Source: Mesodorylaimus sp. YZB2_4 (lineage: Eukaryota > Nematoda > Enoplea > Dorylaimida > Dorylaimidae). From it: 64,000 nucleotides of DNA. The number at the start of each line of letters is the position of its first letter. Position 1 is the stretch's first letter. Under the pieces are notes generated by a model. It made no database searches and was not told the origin of the DNA. It worked only from the letters and a program-made list of their open reading frames with translations. The stretch lies in the NCBI GenBank assembly GCA_030248295.1, contig JASANH010000148.1, forward strand, positions 1 to 64,000. Reading direction: 5' to 3'. Shown here piece by piece: positions 42,640-52,807 of this stretch. Position numbers and translations under genes: made by a program.

Positions 42640-45205
42640 GGTGTGCGTGCGTGATCTGCAAGAGTGCCCTCATCCTAAACGTGTGTGCGTGCATTGCAGG
42701 CCCTGACTGCCACGACTCCTGGGGTTTTTGCGTGACTGAACCCACGAATAACAAGGACTGACGCAGATGGCTTACGTGCAATAGGTTAGGCTCGAATGCT
42801 TCCAGCCCAGTTAATAAACGTATTAACGTCTGGACGAAGACGCAAGGGAGACCTTGAATGAGCGCTGGGTAGAGAGAAGTCGATAGGGGCAAACATCTAT
42901 TGAAATGACGAAGTGAGTGAGCCTGAATAGAGCGCAGGCAGATCACTCAGAAATGTTTTTCCGGTTGTTTAGACTGAGTCCATCCGCTCCCCGCGGTATC
43001 TTCTCCAATGTAGGGCTATTCCGCCTATTACAACTGTCTGCATACAAACATGGCAAGCCGAAGGGGTAACATTTGACACTTCCTGTTTACTCTTATGCCT
43101 TCTTGAAAATGCATACTCTTAGCTGCAAACAGTTGATCCTTTCATAATGCGTGGTGAAGGCTGAATAGCCCTACATTGGAGGAGATATCGCGAGGAGCTC
43201 CAGGCAGGCCTCCTGATCCTAGGAGGCAGAGATATCAACCCGACTGACAGGCCTTCCTCCAGACGACTTTATCCTCATTTTATGGCGGGCACCTCTGTCG
43301 ACACACTCCGCCTCAACCTTGGCCTGACATTGGCTTTCACACACCACCACACCGATGGTGCACCTTTCAACATGGCTATACGGTCGTCGAACCACGCTGT
43401 CAGGCCGTGAAAGGATGGGTGCCACCACACAGAAAGACGGAATGAATGGCTATGAATGTAGCTCTTTTCTGCTAAAGCAAGGCTACACAGCCTCTGACAG
43501 GCCTTCCCGCCTTTATGAGCATTTAATGGCAGTCACCGCTCGCAGTCCTGCAAGGAAGTACAGTACAGTACAGTACAGTATAACGCAAGGAATTCAATAA
43601 ACACACGTTTTGTGAGCATGAGCACAGAGCTTCTGCCCCCCCTCCATATAAGACACGTAAAAAATAGGTTGCTCTTTCCGTGCTATTAAACTGGTTTTAG
43701 TTGGTTCGAAGACCCAGGAAACATGCCAAGGCATGAGAATGGGTAACTAAGTCAGATGTCACAGACTATGTAGACTTTGACTCAGACTTATTCGACTGAT
43801 ATTCCACTTATTTTACTTAAATATAGTTTCAGATCTATAAAGAGCTAACATCGTGGCAAGGGAAGATGCCGCACGCCCATGCCGAGCGTTGGCTATTGCG
43901 CATTGTCAGTGCGTGATGGCCCAGCAATGTCCTTGACTAGTCCCCTTTGGCGCTGGGTTTATGGGCGTATCGTTTTACGACCCAGTGACACTCCTTCTCA
44001 CGTGCGGCAGTTTGATGGCAAGATTTATGCCAGCCTGATAACTGCAATCATTATTGCCGGCAATGGGCATAAAATGTTTTCCTACTATTGCAAAGTGAAA
44101 ACATCCGGCAGACGAGCAAAAAGAAGTCGTAGTATTATGTGTAGGATAGTTAGGTAGGACCAGTCTCATGAACAATGCCAACAGGACTAGTCTTTGAGAG
44201 CCTCAGGGACCATTCGCTATTGCACAGTATAAGAGACAGCCTGAATAAATTCATCAACCTTAAAGAAAAAGGCTTTTAGAATAAAATTCGTGTTTTGAAC
44301 ATTTTTGAAACTAGTGCTATACAGACACTGTGCGCGGGTGGCGTAGGAGGTATGCGTATGAGAAATCTAAATTAGCGGTGTGTGGGCGAAGGTTTGTGGT
44401 CAGTGAGTCAAGGGTGGCCAGAGCACACTCTGCATCTGACCTGCCCAGATTTTAGTGCTCTGACTCATAGTTGCTAACTGGAACTGCCTCAATGTGTCCC
44501 ATCAATGTAGTACCTCTAGTATCTGGGCAGCTTGTATGAATGCTATGACTGACTCAAAAAGTATAACGGGATCGTACTTGCGTCTTACGATAAGGCAAAC
44601 CTATACTTGCACGGCGCCGCGATCTTGTCGACGGACTGTTGTAAATTAGGGACTGTCTAAAGGTCAGAAGACGCTGCGCTCTCTCAGCACCAAAAAGAAT
44701 GCGCCAGGCTGGTTTCGAATTCAGCCAGGTTTGGTCGTCCATGTGCCCTGACTGGTCTTTGTCAGCTTGTCATATATTATCAGCCATGCAGCGTGTAATC
44801 TGCAAAAGTTGAAATGTGAACATTGAGAGCAGGCCGGAGATTGGCATGCAATGAGATGGCATTCTACAGTAGTCCTTGTGGGCCTGGCGGATTCGAGTTG
44901 CCGATTGGGAAAGATTGAACGAAAGATTAACTGACGAAAACAGATGCCGCTGAGTGATCCGGTAGGTGACATCAGAGAACATGAACAGGTTGCCATCACC
45001 GATGCCAGGAATGGCCTTCAGGCATATTACTGCCATTAGTGTCGAATACGTCACGGCCAGGGAAGACCGACGGGAGAGTCTGGGCGGATGAAAGAGAAAT
45101 GTCGTCTCCCTTCCTAATTTGGAAATGACTATGAAAGGCATCACCTTGCTCGCTTCGCGCACTCCGGCTGACCAATTCGCCTGTTCGTAGTGCGGTTGGT
45201 AGCGA
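42640..45205. other. Intergenic region, no gene seen
   Basis: Apart from the foldback at 42985-43199 and a (cagta)n tract at 43558-43579, I see only short frames. The 150-codon minus-strand frame at 45222-44770 is antisense to the start of the next gene and has no family resemblance. Confidence 0.55.
42985..43199. mobile_element. Foldback or MITE with about 35-bp inverted ends
   Basis: Left arm 42987-43021 contains ctccaatgtagggctattc; right arm 43163-43197 is its reverse complement apart from about four mismatches near the outer end. The 141-base centre has no coding sense. No target duplication could be fixed. Confidence 0.7.
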
Positions 45206-45209
45206 AGAC

Positions 45210-46499
45210 ATGTTCTTGCCACTTATCCTAGTGGTTCTTACTGTAACGATGGCGAATGGCTTCAGTAAGTATGCTCGCAACCCACCTGAACAGGGTCGTG
45301 GGGTCATAATTTGGGCCACCTGTACCACTGTGGTCTCTTAGGACAACCAAAGACCAGTCCATGGGCATGGCATACTATTAGCTCTCTTTCTCCCTACAGC
45401 CGCCAATGAGGTCATCTGCCAGCGATTGCCCAACAATGCCAATTGCCCAGGTGCCAGGAACCCTGTAAGTCGTGACATACCGCAGCCTCAGCCTCAGCCG
45501 CAGCCACAACCTCAGCTTCCGCCTCCACTCCCACCGCAAGTGTTACCACCGCAGCTTCAACCGCAAGTGCAGCCCCAGGCTCAACCTCAGACGACACAAC
45601 AAGATGGTGAGCTTACCGTGTCATCTTGTGAGCTCTTCAGGCATGCGTGACCTCGCTTTCAGCATACCAAGCTTGTCAGAACCTGAAGCAGCCATATGAG
45701 GCTCATTGTACGACTGGTGCCGCCTTGACGCCAGACGCGCAATCGTATTGCGACCTGTTCTTGGAGAGATGCGTGAACACTGGGTACAGTATGCCTGGCC
45801 CTGGTGGTGGTGGGCTGTACCCTTATCGTCGCGCCCCAAGAAGACGACTCGGGGCGAAGTGGATGCAACTGACGCGCCAGGCCGACCAGAACGAGCAGCT
45901 GAGACAGATCGACTCGACGGAGAAATGGTTGTATGACTGCGGCACCTACGACTTACAGTGAGGGCATTACAGGGAAACTTGGTGGTTGGATCACAATTGA
46001 CCCCATTTCAGGTACAACACTCTGTGCTATCCAAACGGCAGCAACTTCTTCTGCAATGGACTTCGAAGAGTGTGCCTGACCCACGCTGAAGAACTCGCCG
46101 CTGGCCAGACCCCAGTCAATGGGCCATTCGCCCACAATAACGGACTGCCTACGTGAGCACAAAATACGCTTTGGGCCTACTCGCTTCTGGACTCTGTTTT
46201 GCAGGGGTGGTGCCGGCAGCAGCAGACCACTGACCTGGGGCAACAACCTTGGCATTGGTCCCTTCTTCAACCTGGGCGCCAACAGGGCCCTCAATCCTTT
46301 GCAAGGTTATGGCGAGGCCACACAACTCCAAGTGCCCGTGGTTGGACTGGGAGCAACGATCAGCAGAGGTGTTGACTATGGTGGTCTGATTGGCATATCT
46401 CAACTGGGCCAAATATTGGATGGCAGAAGGAAGCGTAGCTCGGATGCTCTCTCTAGGCTCCTACTGCACCATACAAAGAGACGGGTGCGTGTGGTGTGA
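45210..46499 (+). CDS. Secreted Pro/Gln-rich, Cys-patterned protein
   Basis: Five exons, 45210-45264, 45400-45606, 45663-45957, 46012-46152 and 46205-46499, all phases consistent; 330 residues. It opens with a signal peptide (MFLPLILVVLTVTMANG), the first intron falling right after it. A Pro/Gln repeat (QPQPQPQPQ...LPPPLPPQ) covers about residues 40-80. Then come two modules with Cys spacing such as CQNL...HC...SYCDLFLERC and LCYP...FFCNGLRRVC, which resembles Cys-patterned secreted proteins I know from nematodes. The C-terminal third is Gly-rich (NLGIGPFFNLG) and ends with RRKRSS and KRRVRVV, which look like furin-type cleavage sites. A cuticle or matrix role is only a guess. Confidence 0.8.
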
Positions 46500-46930
46500 G
46501 ACCTTAGAGAACTTCCATGAAGATTTCTAGTGTTTGACTACACATGTATTCTCGAGGCGCTGTAGTGCATTCTACGCTGTGGTCCATAGTTTGTCACTGG
46601 TATCGAGAACATTAAAGATACCATCATAGCCGTCCTGGACGTTTTGTTAGGCTTGAATAATTGATGCAATATGACTGCACCGGATTTTTATTGCGGTACT
46701 ACAGTTTGCTGGTGGAAAATATCGTCATGTCTACAGTAGGTACCGCGTTTTCACATTTAAATTTCCCGCTTTTTTTAAGTCAGACCGAAAGTACGTGCTC
46801 AAAAGTGCGCACTGGGTAGTACGGTAACGGGGCTCGACGAAATTTCGATAAATTCGAAACTAAAAATGATAAAAACTCATGAGAATGAATTGGTTCTGTA
46901 TGGTTTTGTGATTGTTTTGTTATTTCCGCA

Positions 46931-49900
46931 ATGAATTCATCAAAAAATTTGTGTGATGGTTTTTTATCTCCTTGCCTTGTCCATATTATCGATTCGAACA
47001 TAATTCGCGCTCGCATGAACATTTACGAGACACAAATTCGAAAAAACGGTGGTCAACTAGTCCAGAAGCCATCGGCCAGCCTCGTAACACATATTTTGGT
47101 CGATGACGATTTAGTGGAAGAAAATATTGCGAAATTAATTTCAGCGAAGTTTCCAAATTTACTCGATGCTGAAAGCGACACGAAACTTTTGCGAACAAAA
47201 TGGTTGAGTACTTGCCTGAAACAGAAGAAATTAGTTGATACAACGCCGTTTCTCGTCCACTTGCCGAAGAACGAAGAAAAGAAAGATGCAAAGACAAATT
47301 TAGACCAAAGTTCAGGTATGCGATGGCTACGGGCTGCTAGAATCCTAGATTTCAGTCGATCGAAAATCTGGACCCTTTTTGGATCTGGTCTTTCATAGGA
47401 CCTTTTAATTCCCAAACGGCTCAATTTTAGAATCAGAAGCTGGGCCATCGCAGCAAAAGAAACGTCGCTCTTCGATTGCGTCATCCGATTCGTCAGCGGG
47501 AAAGGGAATTTATGATCAAACAACGGACGAAGATTCAAGTGATGAAGAAGCGGAAAAACCATCTTTAGAGTCGACCAATCGCGACGAATCTGCATTTGCA
47601 CGAGTAAGTTGTACGGATGAATTTTTTCGGCAGCCGAGTTGATCTGGGTATTTTTTCAGAAAAAAACTAAATTCGCTTGCGAGCGAGCGAGCGACGATCC
47701 TTCAAATCGGAAGACGAATTACAATAATCTAATCACGGATAAACTAAAAGTAAGTGTTTTGGGATTTATGTTTTATCTAATTGCCAAAGTTTGGTTTTAG
47801 ATTCTTGCCGAAGGTTACAAAAGTACGAACGATAAATGGCGAGCTTTGAGTTACGAAAAAGCTATAAAATCGTTGAGCGCTTATCAAAAACCCATAAGCA
47901 ATTTTGAGGTAATTGATGCTAAATTTTTACCTTTTTTTCGTTTGCTTTCATTAAATTTTATTTCGGTTTTAGGAGGTTAGAAAAATGCGTGGAATCGGTC
48001 AACGTTTGGCTGAGAAAATTTGGGAAATACACGAGAGTGGAGAATTACGAAAAGCGGATGAATTTTTACGCGACGAGAAAGTTCAGACGATGAACTTATT
48101 TACGAATGTTTTCGGAGTTGGACCAACTATCGCTGAACAGTGGTATGCTCAAGTAAGATATGAGAATAGTTGTTTTCTGACCTTTTTCTCAACAACTTTC
48201 TTCTTATAGGGTTTTCGTACGTTAAAAGATTTGGAAGAAAAAGCTAATTTAACACGACAGCAACGACTAGGTTTGAAATATTATGGCGAAATTCAAATGA
48301 GAATGGATCGATTAGAGGCGGGGGAAATTGTTGAAACTGTAAGAATTCCTTGAGGAGTTTTTTAAGTCACTAATTCTTACTCTTGTTTTTTAGGTAATCA
48401 GTGCAGCGAAGAGGCTGAATCCGAATCTGATATGCACTCCCGGTGGGTCGTTTCGACGCGGTTGTAAGACATGCGGTGATGTGGATATTATTGTCACGCA
48501 TGAGGATGGTCGGTCGCACGAAGGTGTGTTAGCACCATTGGTGAAAGAATTGACGGAGACTGGTAAGATGTGGCTTTAGGTTTGGTTAGGACACAAAGCG
48601 GAAGAGTATCGATTCAGGATTTTTGACGGATCATTTGATCGAATGCGATGTGGATGGAAATCAGCGAAAGTATATGGGACTGTGCAAATTGCCTGGGGAG
48701 GAGAAATTGGTAAGCACGGCTTGAGTTGTCGAAGAAAGTTGGGACGTGGTGTCTGCCTTATGGTGGCTGGAGACACCTTGGATGGGATGGGTCACTTGGG
48801 TGTTAGGGCTCAGGTGTTTCCTGGTCTGCGGGCCTGTCTCTGGCTGTGCGTTAGCGTGTGAGGATAGCTTTACTGGACTTGGAGATGCATGATTGCGTGG
48901 GAGTGGTAAAATATGGTTGCAGAAGGGGTGAGTGCACAGCAGTGTAAAGTAGATGTTTTTTGTTGTTTAGCATCGACGTATCGATATCATAGCCGTTCCT
49001 TATTCGGAATATGGCACGACATTGGTCTATTTTACGGGCAGCGCTTATTTTGTGCGATCGATGAATGCGAAAGCGAAACATATGGGGATGCGGTTGAATC
49101 AGCACGGCCTGCGGGGAGGTGTAATGCGTCAGGTGAGTTGTGTCTTGGTCATTGCTAGGGGCGATAGAAGGGTGGATTCCCACACGTCGTGGAAAGTGGT
49201 GGTGGTTTATTCGGGCCTTGCACCTCCCTCTTGGTGGTGGGTGGACGACCATGCCATGAGGGTGGTAAACGAGGGGCCTTTGACTGGGATTGCTGTCGAG
49301 TCCGGGCTGGGACTGGTTGCCTCACTGACTTGAGTCACCCTGAACTGGTACTCCTTAGGACCTCGGTGCATGAATGGGGTACGGGCGGACTGTGGCGGGG
49401 TGGCAGAACAAGACATGCATCCCCGATGGACCAGAGTCAACGGCGTTTGTCAACGAGTGCCGAGAGTCGAGGTCCAAATGAGTATCAGTTCTCCGAAGTT
49501 GTCTCTTGGATGCGCTCTCGCCATTGACTGATTCACGTGGGGCAAGAACGCGCTGGATGTTGTCTGCCGCCCCGCCACAGTCCGCCGGTACCCCCTCCAT
49601 GCCTTGGGGTCCAAAGCAGTGTCAGTTCTCAAGGTGATCAAAGTACAAGAGATCACGGCTGGGACCGTGTGTAGGACAGCTAACTTGGAGTCCTCAAGAA
49701 GCACGTGGCCTCACAATAGGAGCAAGAGGGGCAGGGACTGGAGTGGATAAGTTTGGGACTATGGGTGGTGTGCTGCGTGTGGTGGCTGATGGGAGGAGAT
49801 TGGAGTAGGTTATATTTGTGTTGTTTTAGGGCGGTGAGAAACTGAACGAAGGGTATCCCGTCTCCACACCAACCGAGGAGTCGGTCTTCGAGGCGTTGGG

Positions 49901-49958
49901 GGTCGCGTATCGGAGACCGGAGGAGAGAGATCTTATTAGCTTCACGGCGGACTTGTAG
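46931..49958 (+). CDS. POLL: DNA polymerase lambda (family X, BRCT domain)
   Basis: Ten exons: 46931-47315, 47431-47603, 47660-47749, 47801-47908, 47973-48152, 48210-48338, 48394-48562, 48618-48709, 48971-49132 and 49830-49958; 538 residues, phases consistent (human about 575). BRCT domain at about residues 1-115 ([23 protein letters not shown]), Ser/acidic linker to about 185, 8-kDa helix-hairpin-helix domain ([15 protein letters not shown]), fingers [12 protein letters not shown], palm [17 protein letters not shown] with the two metal-binding Asp, third Asp in [10 protein letters not shown], and thumb [20 protein letters not shown]. It ends [19 protein letters not shown]. It fills gaps in base excision and end-joining repair in the nucleus. 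The last two introns are enlarged by repeats. Confidence 0.94.
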
Positions 49959-50261
49959 GTTGGCCTAGGATTGGCATTGATCGGATGTGATTGGTTTTGT
50001 ACTGTAATTTATTGGAATTGTAGGTACTACTTGTGCACTGTATGTGAATGGTTTGAGTAAACGGTCCTGCCTGTTCTTTGTGCAGTTCTTGATGGAAGCG
50101 TAGTGCACGCTGTACTTAGATGTGGGGACTGTACTGAAAGGATGTGGACGAGTGGGGCCTTTTCAGGAATCGACTCGAGCAACAAACGATGGCGAGACCA
50201 CCGAGGTGTAAGTAACCAATGGGGAAGGGGATGGCGAAGTGTCCGGTCCGCTATAGGTGGC

Positions 50262-52295
50262 ATGCAGTTGCGTAGACGTAGTTTCCTGGCGGCATTGAGG
50301 GGACAAGACAATGTTGCGGCAATGGGTCCTGTCACCTTGATCTGCGAGTCTGTAGGAATTGTGTTTGTCATGTGTGCATCTGATGTCTACTTTTCAGCGT
50401 GTTGGGTGCACAAGCCGTGGCACAAGTACCGCAATTTGCCTCGTTCGGATTTCAATCGTATCAAATATGATCCGGAAGAAATGGAAGCAACGCCGGAATT
50501 ATTCGAAGATAAATTGGATGGAATACCACCAAAATTATGGGTGGCTTGGATGTTCCGAGCTCCCGATAGTCCCCGGATGGGACCGGAGAAACCTATTCTG
50601 CGGCAGCTGTTCGGAGAGGATCTGAATAAATCGGTAAGTGGGGGGGGGTCACTCACTTCCTGTCAGTGCTTAAAAACAGTAGCTTTTCCTTGAGATAGCT
50701 AGTCTGAAATTCCTGTCCTGCCTTTGTGAGTGCTTGTAGAGATCGGCGATTTCAGTGCTTGGGAAAATAGCGCTTTGATGACGATTCTTGGGGTTGCTGG
50801 GCAAGTGGCTTGTGTGGGGAGGCGATTGTGGTCGTTTGAAGGTCGCAGCTGGTCCATGCCAAAAGAGCCTCGCTGCTGAATGTACAATCAAGTCACATTC
50901 TTGGGATTCAGGTACAACGGTTCTTATAGGGTCTTCCGTCGCCACGAGTATTCGTGGTCATTTAGACTTGGCATTAAGAGCTTTCAGGCCGCATGATCAG
51001 GGACTGTAGTGTGTAAGCAGGGGACAGTCCACCCCAGGGAGGGGGCGAATGCACACCTGATTATCCTAAAACTCTGGTGATAACTGACCCAGGGTCGACC
51101 GTACCACCGTACCGGCCGTACCGTACCGCCGTACCGGGGGTGTTACGGTACGGTTACGCCAGTGAATACAGGCCGGTACGGCCGTACCTCCAGGGTTATG
51201 TCATTTTTAAATTTTCCGCGCTTCAGTGATTCGCAGGTGCATGCAGCTTACTTCAAAACAGCTGTTTTTGAGTAGGTATTCGAGAAAGTGTGAAATCAAG
51301 AAGATTGTTGCACTTTGATTTGAAATCAAGAAAGTGTGAAATCAAGAAAATTGTTGCACTGTACCGTAGCTGCAGGACTTGCTGGTGTGAATTGAATTTC
51401 GTAGCTGGTCTGTTGGGACAGCCAGTTAGGTCTTATCAGCAAATGTCTTCTAAACTTTCTAAAGTTTACGATTATTACTACATCGACGATCACGACGAAT
51501 TACACGCAATTTGGAAGGTCTGTAAGACAAAGATCTCGAGAGGCGGCCCCTCATCTCACTCTGATTTCCAGCGCTGGAAATCAGGTGCTGGAAAGCTGAG
51601 AAACCGCATTTTTGGTGGCTAAGAATGTATGCGGGGGTAACCATGGAAGTCTTATGCCAGAAAATACCCGAATGCTTCCTTTTGTGAAATGTAATCTGCC
51701 AGCAGTTAGATTCAATACGTTCAAATTAGTCTAATACGGATGTGTGACGCCAGATTCAAACAAGCTAATAAAGTCCGCTTTTGAAATCAAAGCATAAGCA
51801 GCTAAGAAAGTTTCTTATTCATATGCAGTTAAAGTAAAATTTTGAGTACGGTACGGTACGACCGTACCAGGCCCTCGGTACGGGTACGGTAAAAAAAGCC
51901 GGTACGGTCGACCCTGGCCCGTGGTCTGGACCCTGAATCCTGCAAGAGTCGAATATTCTTTTTAGGTCAACAAAATGAAAGTGTTCAAGAATACGCCATA
52001 TTGGAATAATCTATTGTGGCGTGTGAAAAGCTACATCGAACTTCGACCAGTCACATTTCCGCACGGCGAACCGAGCGAGCACGATATCAACCACACTACC
52101 TTGCTGTCGTCTGGCGAGTGCGTGGTCAAGAAGGACATGAAGGTGGACGAAACACAATTGAACGAGAAACCCGAAGACGATCTGAAAAACTTCCCACGCG
52201 GCTACATCCCGTCCAAGTTACTGAGCAGGTGGCACGGGGGAAGGGAAATCCAGGAGGATGACGTGTGGGGCGACCCTCAAAGTAGTCGATGGTAG
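50262..52295 (+). CDS. mRpL30: Mitochondrial ribosomal protein mL30 (uL30m)
   Basis: The secure coding blocks are 50398-50633 and 51966-52295, joined at TCG|gtaagt and tttttag|GTC in phase 0. LWVAWMFRAPDSPRMGPEKPILRQLF followed by NTPYWNNLLWRVKSYIELRPVTFPHGEPS (split here) corresponds to the uL30m core, ending with a C-terminal extension GYIPSKLLSRWHGGREIQ. The 5' end is uncertain: ATG 50262 (MQLRRRSFLAALRGQ, presequence-like) either reads straight through to 50398, or is joined by a 72-base intron 50326-50397 with a weak donor (gtcctg) and a strong acceptor (ttttcag); both keep the frame. It belongs to the mitochondrial large subunit. Confidence 0.85.
51089..51917. mobile_element. hAT-type non-autonomous transposon in mL30 intron
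   Basis: The ends are perfect 17-bp inverted repeats, 51089-51105 (ccagggtcgaccgtacc) and 51901-51917. Termini of the CAGGG type are common in hAT elements. Just inside each end lie dense gtacc/ggtac repeats. The middle (51440-51530) codes MSSKLSKVYDYYYIDD then ...LHAIWKVCKTK, which resembles a BED zinc finger, the usual N-terminus of a hAT transposase; the rest is gone. An 8-bp target duplication could not be confirmed. Confidence 0.72.
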
Positions 52296-52807
52296 CCTTT
52301 CATTGTTGAATGGTAGCCATGATTTAGTTGTTGAAGCTACCCCCTTTTTTGAGTGATTCTCCAAACCAATTTATTAGCATACAAGCAACAACGTAGTCAA
52401 AACTTAGCCATGGTTCCCGCATTTCGATGGTAAACAGACAAAAACACCATTCGTTGAAAAAAACAGCTGCCACATGATACGCTTAGAAGATAAGATGGCC
52501 ATTTCCATGCGAATAGGGCAACTAGGTAGGCAGATAGGAACTGAGTGGGCTCGAATACCATATCAGACTTTAGCACCTGTCTAAGCAAGTTTCCATTCCT
52601 ACATGCGAGAGGCGGTCGAGACGAGAGTATTGCACAACTATCAACATGTTCGCCTATGATTATGCTAAAAGTGAGGCCAGAAATAGTCAATAAAATATTA
52701 CGTACTCCATAAAAATGCCGATGACAGATCGAATGCTATTAAATTCTCGATAAACTTAATAAAAACCAGTCAACGTGCTTCTTCCCGTTCCCACCAAGTT
52801 GCAATGT

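Noticed and set aside
44770-45222. 150-codon minus-strand frame
   Set aside because: It is antisense to the signal-peptide exon of the secreted protein gene; no recognisable domain.
50103-50261. Upstream extension of mL30 in the same open frame
   Set aside because: The added sequence has no similarity to mL30 and a presequence-like start is available at 50262.
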